Source: Cepaea nemoralis
Lineage: Eukaryota; Mollusca; Gastropoda; Stylommatophora; Helicidae
NCBI GenBank assembly: GCA_014155875.1
Contig: JACEFZ010018306.1
Span: forward strand, 62,501 to 126,500
Length of the DNA stretch: 64,000 bases
Direction: 5' to 3'
Position 1 is the first letter of the stretch, and every line of letters begins with the position of its first letter. This document shows, piece by piece, positions 9,612 to 20,675 of the stretch. Both the position numbers and the translations under genes were made by a program. Under the pieces are notes generated by a model. The model worked only from the letters and a program-made list of their open reading frames with translations. It had not been told where the DNA came from and searched no databases.

Positions 9612-9845
9612 ATACACCCACAGTGGTTTAGCCGCCTGTCTCGCCCTACGAAGGCTGTGGGTTCGATTCCGGACTTCATTATTCGGTTCAGGTGTGCAAT
9701 TGTCTCGGAGACTTTTAGGATGCTGGAGCAAGGGAGTTCGAGCCTTGTGTGACGTTTTCATCAGGCCGCCCTGCGCGGAGAGACCGAGCCATATGGGATG
9801 AAAACCGGGTCAATGTAGTAGATCCTCTTACCCTCAACCCCCCAT
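9612..9845 (+). mobile_element. tRNA-derived SINE (family S3)
   Basis: The head reads CAGTGGTTTAGCCGCCTGTC with an A-box, and the B-box GGGTTCGATTCCG follows at about 9659. The 3' part GAGACCGAGCCATATGGGAT with a following AAAACCGGGTCAATG recurs at 40826-40865. A second copy elsewhere confirms a dispersed element. Tail boundary is uncertain. Confidence 0.7.
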
Positions 9846-10701
9846 CCACACAATACAAACCCACCTCCACTTGTTAAATAAATACAAATTGTCTGTGAAT
9901 AAACCAATGTTCGCATTTCAGAGATATATACGCCGAGTTTCGTAAACTTCCATTGGAGAAACTGTGTCCCGTATGCGACCGTCTTCAGAATCCTACCCAT
10001 ATCAAGGCTTGCCATCAATACTGCCAGGAACAGAACTATTCTGGATAGTAATACGTAAGTGATACTTTAAACACATAAGTATTTTAATGATATAGATTCA
10101 TTATCAGTATTATCATAATGGTACTTTTCCAACAGGTATTTTCGGTTATGGTCCCCCTATGTTCTAGCCGATTGTATCCACTCGTGTTTTAAAATATGTC
10201 CATGTAATGATGCAGTTCATGCGCATTAATTGTTCTGGCTGTGCCCCCCCCCCCCCGCCCCACTTATGTCTCTGTTAATGTTACTATTGCTGCATTATCT
10301 TTCATGTGCCCTCTTCTCATAATGTGACTAACATCTTCTTCTGTGCGTGCCGGATCTGTGACAGATATCGGACATCACGACTCTCCAATCCTGCATGTTT
10401 TCTCTTATTTTGATGAAGTTGGTGTTGCTTATACTATTATTTCCTCTCTACCTGGTTGTACTTTCCTATAATCTTCCTCTGTCTACACCTGCCTCTCTTG
10501 CCTATAATGTCAGTCTCTCTATTTCATCACTTCTGTTGATATGCCCTACCACTTTCATTTATCTGTTCCTCATGGTTTTGATGATTGACCGTGTTACACC
10601 TGCACCGGTCAACTTCTCAGCGTTTGTTTTCTTCTCTGTCCATAATATTCTCCATATTTAAATACAAAATAAAATAAATAAAACCCAGTCTCAGTTCCTT
10701 A
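9846..10701. other. no recognisable gene
   Basis: Mostly AT-rich and anonymous. There is a C-run near 10243-10256. The open frame 10395-10661 is hydrophobic (88 codons) but shows no homology that I can recognise and no gene context. Confidence 0.5.
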
Positions 10702-10853
10702 GAGTGTCTTCACCATGTCCTCACTTACTGTCCAGCATTCCCGTTCACAAGGAAACTAACACATGTTGATATAAAATGAGTTTCTTCACCATGTCCTCAC
10801 TTACTGTCCAGCATTCCCGTTCACAAGGAAACTAACACATGTTGATATAAAAT
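10702..10853. repeat. 76-bp tandem duplication
   Basis: CTTCACCATGTCCTCACTTA through CACATGTTGATATAAAAT occurs twice in direct succession (about 10702-10777 and 10778-10853), almost without change. This indicates a recent duplication. Confidence 0.95.
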
Positions 10854-11199
10854 ATTATTTCATATGTTATGTACATGACTATTGGAAGAATTTACATATT
10901 TTTTATTGTTATTCATATACAAAATGACAACAACATAATAAGCAAAAGCATATACATTATTCTACATTACAAGATATAGAAGTGCATGAAAGTCTTCTTG
11001 ATAGTAACTCTTTTATTTGATTTTTCAGAATAAAGAAATGCAAATGTGACCAACTAAAGAGATGACCGACAAAAGAAGTCTTCTTTAAACATACAACAAC
11101 TTCAAATGTAGTCGCTAAGCAAATAAAATTCAAAATACATTATTCAAAGTTTGTTGAGTGTCCTATTGCTTTTTCCCATACATATATAATGCAAGCTAA
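10854..11199. other. no recognisable feature
   Basis: AT-rich sequence without a convincing frame or repeat match inside the window. Confidence 0.5.
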
Positions 11200-11450
11200 G
11201 TACTGGCGCCGGTCTCTCTGGCCGAGGGGTTACAACACTTTCTCCGTAATCCCGTTTATCACGCAGAGTCTAGTAGCAGGGCGAGAGCTGGGAGCGGTTC
11301 GACCCCCGCTGGTGACTTGCGGGATAACTGAGCCGGCCGCTCAGAAAGCAATGGCAAACTACTGAGCGTAATCTTGCCAAGAAATCAACATACAGCTGAA
11401 AGATACTGATGTTGACAGCGATGTCCTGTAAAGGATATGCAAAACATTTT
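11200..11450 (+). mobile_element. tRNA-derived SINE (family S4)
   Basis: The head has CTCTGGCCGAGGGGTTACAA (A-box) and GAGCGGTTCGACCCCC (B-box). A body GGCAAACTACTGAGCGTAAT followed by CTTGCCAAGAAA is reminiscent of conserved central SINE domains. The 3' part GTCCTGTAAAGGATATGCAA shares its core with the SINEs at 26945-27165 and 40140-40325. Confidence 0.7.
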
Positions 11451-11639
11451 TTTAAGTACTGGCAGTGAGGATATGTGCACTAAACACATGGTTCGTATCT
11501 GTTAAAAAGTAGCAGCTATACAATTATATCCAAAATAGCATGAATAGCCACATTTTGTCATGTAAAAGTGTTAAATGTGAACAAACCACAAAGTAACAGT
11601 TAACATTTAGTAGATGCGATACTTGCGCAACTTCGTGAA

Positions 11640-12335
11640 CAACTAGAGGTTAGAATAAATTGTAAGAAGACACAGATCAAGGGATCGTTACTATCAAGAC
11701 GGCAAATACCGCAATCTAATATACACTTTACCTCGGAATATTCTTAAACAAGTGAATCAGTACAATTATCTCGGACCAGTCATAACATCTAATGGGAGAT
11801 GCATTGAAGTGATTAGAACAAGAATCGACATGGCGAACGTAGTCTTTCGCAAGATGGAAAACATACTGACCAATACAATTATGTTATTCGCAACAAGAAA
11901 ACTGACTGTTGAGGTGTTACATAGAACCTCTAATTTCGTGTGATGCGAAGCGTGGGCAATGAGAAGCAAGCTGGAAAACATCTGATGGCTGTGAAAATGT
12001 GGTTTTCTGAGGAAGGTGCATAGAATACCACGGAGATACAGAAAACCCAAATGACCAAGTCCTACAAGAAACAAATGAAACAGTAACCAGAATAGAGATA
12101 TTAGACGTAGAATAGTGACCGTTATGCGAAGAAATAAATTGCAGAACTTGGTTACAAGCTGACAATATTGAGGAGAAGAGAGAAAATGAAGGCTGAGAAG
12201 TAAATACCAGGATGGATTGGCCACGTGGCATGGTCGAGACAAGAACACTGGGCTGATCCACGACTATGGCGATAGCGTGAGATGGCCAAACATGACCGCC
12301 TACGGTTATTGGCATGGCACATGCTGATGACCAGA
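11640..12335 (+). pseudogene. LINE reverse transcriptase C-terminal fragment (RTE/CR1-like, family E)
   Basis: The frame from about 11740 reads NQYNYLGPVITSNGR, then RTRIDMANVVFRKMENIL, the region after the FADD block in RTE/CR1-type RTs. Downstream, in shifted frames, remnants of the CEAW...L and WIGH segments are visible to about 12230. Multiple stops and frameshifts show decay. A second piece with about four-fifths nucleotide similarity by eye lies at 41155-41460. Confidence 0.65.
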
Positions 12336-12460
12336 TAACTTCTTTGGGCAATATCACACAGATAAAACTCAATTAACTGCAGGTAAGGTTAAATTACAAA
12401 TAGATATAGCGGAGCGCACACAACATCAAACTCACCCAAACAATGATAGATATGGGAGAG

Positions 12461-12461
12461 G

Positions 12462-12505
<44 letters not shown>

Positions 12506-12579
12506 CGAGAGAGAGAGAAGAGAGAGAGAGGGAGAGAGAGAGAGAGAGAGACAGAGAGAGAGAGAAAGAGAGAGAGAGA

Positions 12580-12637
<58 letters not shown>

Positions 12638-12659
12638 AACGAGAGAGTGAGAGCGAAGC

Positions 12660-12727
<68 letters not shown>

Positions 12728-12749
12728 AACGAGAGAGTGAGAGCGAAGC

Positions 12750-12811
<62 letters not shown>

Positions 12812-12830
12812 GGGGAGGGGGGAGGGAGGG
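12461..12830. repeat. (GA)n microsatellite
   Basis: GA repeats with periodic GAAGAG and GCGAAGCG interruptions. A longer unit of about 80 bases (GAACGAGAGAGTGAGAGCGAAGCG core, at 12637 and 12725) is itself duplicated. Open frames are artefacts. Confidence 0.95.
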
Positions 12831-12955
12831 AAAGAGATTCTCTATTGCTTTGGGTGGTGACAATGAAATATTTCAGCACATGAATGTACAAACAGTGCTA
12901 CAGAACAGAAGCTGTGAACAGCCGTGATGTCCTATGTTTGTTTGCTAGGTGCTTA

Positions 12956-13230
12956 AATATAATATAATATATAACACAACAAACTTAATGTAACGTAACA
13001 TAGCGTAACATAACATAACAAAACAAACATGACGTAACATAGCATAACATAACATAACAAACGTAATGTAACATGTAACATAACATACCATATCACAATA
13101 TAATATAATATAATATAATATAATATAATATAATATAATATAATATAATATAATATAATATAATATAATATAATATAATATAATATAATACAATATAATA
13201 TAATATAATATAATATAATATAATATAATC
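12956..13230. repeat. (ATAAT)n pentanucleotide microsatellite
   Basis: About 26 near-perfect ATAAT units (13097-13230) follow degenerate TAACA/TAACG-like units (12956-13096). The array abuts the 5' end of the LINE at 13231. Confidence 0.95.
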
Positions 13231-13983
13231 ATGCCTCTTGAACCTTGCGGTGTCGAGGTGAAGTATAAACAGAGTAGCTGTCAGCATGCGACAGCGGCCA
13301 CCCCCAGGGCAACAGCTGTGAGAGGCTGGCTAGGCCAGGCGTGGGTAGCCGATTTGGTGGCAAACCAAGCGGTGAACTCGAGTATACCTACCCAGCATGT
13401 AAAGACAGAACTCGGCAGACTGCACGGATGAAATCACTGAGGAATCTACGGGCACGACGGCGTTTATCTGCAAAACGTTGTGAAACGTAATGAACACGGC
13501 AAGGCACGTAGAGAGCCTTGGTCATTCACTGCATCTGTATTCATCCCCAGTCGTCTTGACTTGTCTTGCCACTGGACTTAGATGGACTCAGGGAGAGATT
13601 GAGGTCGACTAATTGCGCAACACTTCCTCACTTTAATCCAGTTCATCGCGCAATTCATTCTTTCATCCAACTTCATATATCACCTTCAAGCCCTGCGGCG
13701 ATGGGCGAGCGGCAGGCGTGGGTACGCTGGCAGTCGTAGTCGCAGACCTGCACACAGGCAGCTCAGGCCATATGGTCGGCAGCCCCCTGAGTGACTGAGC
13801 AGCACTCTATAGGAAAGCACTGCTCACCTCCATATCATGAGTTAGGGGCTAGAAAAGGTGCCCTAAATATTGTCTGCTCCATCATTACATGACCAGCTAG
13901 CCGCGGTTGGTGGGTAACCTATACTATCGTCGACTTACAAACAAAGTAAAAACAGGTATAGCTAAAGAGCTAACCATATTCCC

Positions 13984-14800
13984 TTGACAATCGGAACTTG
14001 GAATGTACGCACCCTACTTGATAGAGACGGCACGTCGGGCCCAGAGAGACTAACAACCCTGATTGGGCGAGAGCTGGGCAGGTACAACATCGACATTGCA
14101 GCCTTGAGTGAGACACGAATTGCAGAAGAAGGCCAAATCTGTGAAGTAGAGGCCGGCTACACATTTTTCTGGATTGGAAGGAAAAGCGAGGAGAGACGCC
14201 AATCCGGTGTGGGAGTTGCCTTTAAGTCTGCAAACTAGCTGAATTTCTGAAGGCTATAAATGGCAGGCTTATGACTATTAAGTTACCCCTTCTGAAAGGA
14301 AAGAAGCATGCAACCATCGTGAGTGTCTACGCACCAACCATGACAATTGAAGATGACGTCAAATAAATTTATATGAAGACATTCACAACGTATTAACATC
14401 TGTTCCAAAAGTAGACAATCTTATACTCCTTGGGGACTTCAATGCCAGAGTAAGCAAGGTTACCGCCACTTGGAGTGGCACCATTCGAAAGTACGGACGC
14501 GGAAATTGTAACAGCAATGGGCTCCTCCTTCTTCAGACCTGTGCCGAACACGGTTCTCCTGATCACCAACACAATTTTCAGTCTTCCCACGAGACATAAA
14601 CAATTATGGATGCACCCTCGCTCAAAACACTGGCACCTAACTGACTATGTCATCGTCAGGTGATGTGACAGACAAGACGTTCGAGTGACAAAATCCATGT
14701 GTGGTGACGAATGTTGGGCAGACCATCGTCTCATTATCTCGAAAATAAACATACACATCAAACCACCACGGCGTCCTCAAGGAGTAAAAATGCAAAAAAA
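13984..14800 (+). pseudogene. LINE APE endonuclease domain (family B), broken
   Basis: This is the target-nicking domain for retrotransposition. It opens with TIGTWNVRTLLDRDG and contains IAALSETRI (the catalytic glutamate block), GYTFFWIGRKSEERRQSG, YAPTMT, LLGDFNARV near 14440 and a C-terminal ADHRLIISK near 14730. All signature blocks are present but spread over at least three frames, with stops near 14236 and 14360. The upstream start is not defined; the frame lacks a convincing ATG at 13984. Confidence 0.8.
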
Positions 14801-15439
14801 GAAAGAAAAAATATAAAGAAAAATGTCACCCGCCTAAACAGCACAAAAGATGCAGCTGTCGTTTGAAAACATGCCGGAAGACCGCCTCGAGCCAAATGCT
14901 GCAGCTAAACAGGATGCGGAAACAGAGTCGAATGCCCTAAAGGACATAATTTACAACACCGCTATGGAAATTCTGGGACCAGCCCGCCGAAAGCATAAAG
15001 ACTAGTTTGATGAAAATTCTGAAGACATCAACCAATAGCTGGCCGAGAAACATCTTCTCCTGAAGGCACATTTGAATGACCCGAAGTCAACATTAAAAAA
15101 AAAAAAGACGCCTTCAGTAACATTCGGAGATTAGTGCAGCAGAAACTTCGGCACATTAGGGACTCCTGGCTGAGCAGCAAAGCTAATGAAATTCAAGGTT
15201 TTGCCGACAGACATGATATTACAAACTTCTACGACTCACTGGAAAGCGGTGTACGGCCCTCCATTACCAAGCATAGTTCCCCTCCTCAGATGGGGGAGCA
15301 TTGGTGTCCGATAAGAAAGAAATCCTTCAACGCTGGGCAGAGCATTTCAGCAACATCTTAAATGCAACTTCCTTTTTCGATGATGAAACCGTCAACTGCC
15401 TTCCTCAAGTTACCACTAATGATACACTTGGGCCTGCCA

Positions 15440-16950
15440 ACCATAGTGGAAAAAAACAAAGCCATCCAGCAACTTTCCAGTGAAAAGGCGCTTGGTCCTG
15501 ATTCCATCCCAGCAGAGATATATAAGGCAGGTGAGCCGGTCCTAATAGAGCAGCTTCACCAAGTCTTTACAAACATATGGGTGAACGAGACCATGCCCAT
15601 GATTTTAATGACCTGACAATAGTCCACCTTTACAAACGTAAAGGAAACCGCCAATCCTGTGACAACCACCGAGGCATCTCCTTGCTCTCAATCGCAGAAA
15701 GATATTCGCCAGAACTCTTCTCAATCGTCTCTCAGTCCATCTCGATCAAGGTCTTCTTCCTGAGAATCAATGTGGATTCAGAAAAGAACGAGGAACTGTT
15801 GAGATGATTTTTTCTGCATGGCAGCTGCAAGAGAAATGTCAGGAACGGAAATCTGAAATGTTCTCCACTTTCACTGACCTTACCAAAGTTTTTTATACAG
15901 TCAGAAGAGAAGGACTGTGGCAGATTATGTCGAAATATGGCTGTCCACAAGTATGTGTCCAAATAGTGCGGCTATTTCATGATGGCATGCAGGCAAGAGT
16001 ACAGGAAAATAGTGGATTGTCTGAGCCCTTTTCTGTCACCAATGGAGTGAAGCAAGGATGTGTCCTGGCACCAACACTGTTCAGCCTCTTGTTTTCAGCT
16101 ACGTTAACGAATGCCTTCGAGAACAACGACGATGTGACAGACATCAACTACCCCATGGATGGAAAGTTGTTCAATCTCAGAAGGCTGAAAGTCAAAACCA
16201 AAACTAACAGTGACACAGTCAGAGAACTGCTGTTTGCTGATGATTGCGCTCTACAGAGGTAGACATGCAACACAATGTTTCAGCTTTCTCATATTCATGT
16301 GCCAACTTTGGGCTCAATATCAACTTGGAGAAGACTGTAGTTATGTACAAGCCAGCTCCAGGGGATAATCACAACGTGCCGAATATCAAGGTCAACGGTC
16401 ATAGACTAAGTGTTGTGGACAAATTCACCTGTCTTTGCAGTACTGTGTCACAACCTGTTACAATTGATGACGAAGTGAATGCAAGAATCTCCAAGGACAG
16501 CGCGGCCTTGGCAGACTGTACAAGAATGTATAGGACAGAAATGGAATAAGCCTGCAAACAAAGAAGAAAGTCTATAAAGCAGTTGTATTATACACACTGC
16601 CATATGCTTGTGAAACATGGACTGTTTATCGGTGACATGTTAGGAAATTAAACCACTTCCACACAGACTGCCTTAGGAAGCTATTGAAGATTAAATGGCA
16701 AGACAAGATCCCAGACATTGAAGGTGCAGAAAGATTTTCCATGCCTTGTATCTACACTCTACTAATGAAAAATGAGATTCGCTGTCCTGGTCACCTAACT
16801 CGTATGCCAGTTCACAGGCTCCCTAAACAATTTTTTACGGCAAGCTGCGTTGTGGTAAACGCTCCCAAGGTGGCCAGAGGAAACGCTTTAAAGACACTCT
16901 GAAAATCTCACTGAAAGCTTTTGGAATTCATCTTGACACCTGAGAGACTT
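15440..16950 (+). pseudogene. LINE reverse transcriptase domain (family B), broken
   Basis: Blocks in order: EKALGPDSIPAEIYKAG near 15482, NHRGISLLSIA near 15668, FTDLTKVFYTVRREGLW near 15870 (catalytic D lies in FTDLTK), VKQGCVLAPTLFSLLFSA near 16050, ELLFADDCAL near 16225 (FADD) and NINLEKTVVMYKPA near 16320. The thumb-like RKLLKIKWQDKIPD region follows near 16675. Frame changes near 15617, 15805 and 16260 plus several stops show it is dead. The copy at 27948-29115 retains a longer open frame over the same region. Confidence 0.85.
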
Positions 16951-16976
16951 CTGCTAAGGACCGTAATTCATGGCGT

Positions 16977-17572
16977 GAGTGGCACCTGGCAGTCTTGACA
17001 GACCAAAGTATGTGAATTGGAATTTGGCCAAAATTCCATCACAATGCCTGGGCAGAGCTTCAGAAATCACGTGTGCCCAAACGACATGTACTCTCTCTCG
17101 GCTTTGCCTCTTTTTACCCAGAGGAATGGATAACCAATACGTCTGGAACAAAGTAGACTGCAGACACTGGCGGCTCAGCGTCAAACCTTCGAGACCTCGC
17201 CTCCACGAGCGGGTGGCGAGTGGTGTCCAGACCTGGAACCAAAGGAACTCAACTTAGAGGTGTTCAGCCAAGTCCCACAGGTGAGGGTCTCGTACTTGCC
17301 ATACTTGTACTGGACCATAGGACGCGTACATCTGTCAATCACAAGTGACCGGACCTGTGTAAAGCGTGTACTACCGTCAGACTCCCCGCCTGACTCGTGT
17401 GGATCCCGCGACCACCGGGAAAAGGCCCGCCGGAGATATCGCTGGAGATATTGCTCGTCTGTTGCGGGTAACTGATACTGAATAAGTAAAGAAACGATAA
17501 AAGTAGTGATATTTCAATGAAGCTTGCGCTCCCACCTATGCTACACCTTTCATGTGTCTTCACAAAGTCGGA
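16977..17572. mobile_element. 596-bp insertion in LINE B flanked by 12-bp direct repeats
   Basis: AATTCATGGCGT occurs at 16965-16976 and again at 17573-17584. The sister LINE at 28862-28880 has this site once and uninterrupted. The insert therefore behaves like a transposed unit with a 12-bp target-site duplication. It has no obvious terminal inverted repeats, LTRs or poly(A) tail, and no recognised coding sequence. A truncated LINE or SINE is possible. Confidence 0.65.
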
Positions 17573-17835
17573 AATTCATGGCGTACATCATTACATTAGG
17601 TTGCAGTCACTTGTGAAGCAACCAGGACTGGAAGAGCAATGAAGAAAAGGCTGGACAGAAAAACCACTGCAGGAGATCCTCCTTCTGAATGTCAAGCATT
17701 CTTTGCCCACATTGTCAAAGAACATTTCGAGCCAAAATAGACCTTATCAACCATCTTAGAACTCACGGTTTCATACTTTCAACCCAACTGGATGAATTGA
17801 ATGGGCATCATCATTCTTGATGGACAAACAACATA
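17573..17835 (+). pseudogene. LINE B C-terminal C2H2 zinc finger and 3' end
   Basis: Codons 17704-17766 encode CPHCQRTFRAK then IDLINHLRTH, a perfect C-x2-C-x12-H-x3-H finger. Such fingers close the ORF in this LINE family and probably bind nucleic acid. A GGGCATCATCATTCTTGATG tail follows. It is separated from the RT by the 596-bp insertion and lies in a different frame. Confidence 0.7.
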
Positions 17836-17867
17836 CACAGAGGGAGAATGTCCGCTTATGGGTTTCG

Positions 17868-17977
17868 TGTACCGATATGCCCATGGACATCATTGCTTGT
17901 TGTGGTATACTGTTAGTTGGTAACCAACTTGCATGACCAAAACCATTTGACTTGCTGTCTTCTAATAAAGTCTAGTG
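17868..17977 (+). repeat. dispersed repeat, shared with 24860-24957
   Basis: CATTGCTTGTTGTGGTATAC, GGTAACCAACTTGCATG and CTAATAAAGTCTAGTGC occur here and, in the same order and strand, at 24870-24955 with small changes. Similarity stops abruptly on both sides. The repeat begins soon after the LINE B tail. Confidence 0.7.
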
Positions 17978-18560
17978 CGAGTGATCCAGTTAAAACTACA
18001 GACACTAGCCATAAATGGATCACCGCTCGAACTCCGCATGGGCACGTTACCTATAGTTAATGTGAATGAACATAAAACACTAGGTATTTTAATTGACAAC
18101 CATTTGAGCTGGAGCTCTCATGTTCACGTTCTTACCAAGAAAATAGCACAAAAAGTCTACCAACCTGCTAAACTTCAGCACTTGATGGGCGAAAGCACAC
18201 GAAAAATATTCTATACATGCTATATCCAATCACATCTCGATTACTGTTCCACAGTTTGGGATGGTTGCCCTAAATCTAATTTAAAACGACTATGTTCTCT
18301 ACAAAACCGCGTTATTCGTCTGGTTTCTGGCATAAAGCACGTAGAAAGTAATAATTTGTACAGTCATCTAAGACTTCTACCACTTCAAAAGCGCTTCCTT
18401 TTCAACAAAGCCAAATTAGGGAACACAATTATATCTCAAAATACCCCAGAGTATCTTATGCCGCTGATTCAGTCTAATGCAATGAACAGCAAGCGCCTAA
18501 ATTTTTTACATGTCTCAAAGCCTAGATTGGACCTATACAAAACATTGTCACCGTCCTAGA
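17975..18560 (+). pseudogene. LINE RT thumb/C-terminal fragment (Jockey/CR1-like, family D)
   Basis: An open stretch of 194 codons includes HKTLGILIDNHLSWSSHV, IFYTCYIQSHLDYCSTVWD and LKRLCSLQNRVIRLVSG. This is the classic LG-I-D--L-W / HLDYC--VW / L---QNR-R arrangement after the catalytic core of Jockey- and CR1-type LINEs. The catalytic domains are absent because the element is 5'-truncated. No stop lies in the fragment, so it is younger or less decayed than neighbouring LINEs. Confidence 0.75.
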
Positions 18561-18569
18561 TATCTAGGG

Positions 18570-20470
18570 GAATGAAACTCGGGCTCATACAGGCAACAAA
18601 CTCCGTTCAGATACAATCTAGCATCATTTATTTACATTATGTTACAGTAAGCTGGCGAAGCGAGTTTTCGCAAGCCAGCAATCCGCAAGTTGCGTATCAC
18701 AGGAGTTTACAATAAACATTATTATCACAACAACTCTATCAGCTATCTAACATATGCATAAGACCCCTAAATACACTTGGGTTTTAAGCTATCAAGTCCC
18801 CCTTAAGGTAAGCCCTGTTGCTTCCTCGATGTCCAGTCCGTGTCTGCCTTTCCACGCGTGTCGCAATCCGACACGGGTGGTAACTCTCTCCGAGTTTCTC
18901 GTGGACCCCGCAATCGGCGGGCCCCATCGGTGTCCACGGGGCTGTGGACACACTGACCGGTCCTTCGAGAAGGCTCTGGATTATTCGAGCCTTCGAGTGA
19001 CTCGGTTCTTTCCCTTTAGCTGGAGTTCTATCCCTTCTCCACTTTCTCTTAATTTTATGTCGGTACCGCCCTTATGTGAGACTGTGACAGGAGTCCCCCT
19101 CCCCCCTGCTTTGATGGGTTGTTATATGGTAATTAGTTCTGTACTAATTCTGTCACAGAATCACATAAAGTCGGTGTTTTTAGTTTGGTGGATAGTAACT
19201 TGGCAACCTACACATCTGCATCAAAACCTCATGTATTCTCCCATACAGCACTTCAAGATGATTGCTGAAGAGGTATCTCTCTTTATGTTCTTAAACATGC
19301 TTATCTGACCGAAGTTCCGTGACGTTTCCAGTTGTTTCTACAACCGCGCCCTTCTCAAGTAATCCATATGATACCAAGATATAAAACTCTGTGTAAGAGA
19401 GTTTTAACAAGACAAATGTCTTGGCTTATTTAAGTACACTTGCAAATCTTGTCCTGCGTGTGTATTTCGATACATTTTTACTTCCGTATGTTGTATGTTG
19501 CTGAATATGTAGTTATGCTGTTGTTTTAACCCATCTGACTACGTGTGTTCCTGTTGGCTTGCTAGTGTATTGACTGATATGTTGCTGTTTATAATAAAGT
19601 GACTGTGGTTTAATTGTTAGTGTTCAGTTTTGAGTTTGTATAAAGTGTGTGCTAACTGTGTGGTTTACTTCCAAAGCATCACGAGTTGGGATATCCTTTG
19701 TCATGAATTACCCAATGTGTGTAATGCATGATCGGGGCATTCCAAACAGTGGGGCTTAGATGTAGTGTATTAAATACTAAATATGTGTCAACAATTAGAC
19801 AGGTAATACATTTTTACCTGAAAGATGCAGACAAATTAAAATAAATACGTTTTGCGTACAATTTGTCCGCTCAGTATATCGCTCTCTCATTTAATTCATT
19901 CACTCTGTCATTCATACATCTTTCATACAAAATAGTATTTTGTTAAAATAGACAAATAAAGTTGAGGTAAGTCTTACTGCCCTTAGAAAAAATGGATTAG
20001 GCGATATGTTTCCTTTAAGGTAACAAGTACTTTTGGTACTTGTAATCAAAAAATGGTTTATAATTTAAATAGGAAAATTGCATAGGAAGAATATTTCACC
20101 TATGAGTGAAAAATATACAAGTTAAATGTTGACATATTTTATATATAATCAAATACAAGTGTAATACATATTAACTAATAGTAAATTAATTAACTCCAAC
20201 GACGATGTTTGTGTTGTCTTTCTGTTGTCCGTGTGTCGTGCCATTAATGTTAACAGTTCATATAGCTGTCCCTTGCATGTTGTAATAGACGTAGTTCCAT
20301 TCCGGTTGTTTGCGAAGTTTCTTTGCAATAGCGAGTATGCAGTGTTCTTAATCGTTACACGATGAATGTCAGTTCACTGGTTGAAATCACTTCACAGATA
20401 TTCTATATATCGCTCGGATTGTTTGTAAAGCCTTAACACTTGGTAATATGGCTTAATACAACATAGGGTT
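18570..20470. other. no recognisable gene; possible LINE 3' tail and spacer
   Basis: A hairpin-prone stretch GCTGGCGAAGCGAG / TTCGCAAGCCAGC lies at 18650-18680. The frame at 18754-19308 has no family signature. The rest is AT-rich. No LTR of the downstream gypsy element could be delimited here. Confidence 0.45.
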
Positions 20471-20474
20471 CTCA

Positions 20475-20562
20475 AAGTTTCATGTTCGTGAGTGTTACAA
20501 GCAGATCATTCACTTGGTTCAAGTTTCATGTTTGTGAGTGTTATAAGTAAACTATTCACTTG
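20475..20562. repeat. 46-bp tandem duplication
   Basis: AAGTTTCATGTTCGTGAGTG...CATTCACTTGG (20475-20517) repeats at 20521-20562 with five or so substitutions. It lies in the presumed 3' flank of gypsy element 1. Confidence 0.8.
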
Positions 20563-20675
20563 GGCGTTGATACTTCTGAATGAAAGTTCTATAGTAGGTG
20601 TACATGTACACTGTTCTATGCAACAGACTAAAATATCACAGCTTATTGTATGACGAATAATTAATGTGCATAGTG

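Larger units (their letters stand above)
13231..17835 (+). mobile_element. near full-length LINE (GTWNVRTL endonuclease family), decayed
   Basis: A long 5' leader (13231-13983) precedes an APE endonuclease (13984-14800), linker, RT (15440-16950) and a C-terminal C2H2 finger (17704-17766). Relatives are commonly mis-annotated in animal genomes as craniofacial development protein 2-like. I place it loosely among RTE/CR1-related LINEs. It has many frameshifts and is split by a 596-bp insertion at 16977-17572. A second, 5'-truncated copy lies at 27948-29115. Confidence 0.8.

Noticed and set aside
9253..9801. Frames of up to 182 codons, mostly Ser-Leu repeats
   Set aside because: Produced by the CT microsatellite; all three frames are open.
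12394..12891. Frames of 143-165 codons on both strands
   Set aside because: Produced by GA repeats; Arg-Glu on one strand and Ser-Leu on the other.
12945..13287. Ile-Leu-Tyr repeat frames
   Set aside because: Translation of the ATAAT microsatellite.
13984..14240. Craniofacial development protein 2-like gene
   Set aside because: This is a common mis-annotation of the LINE endonuclease; RT blocks follow downstream in the same element.
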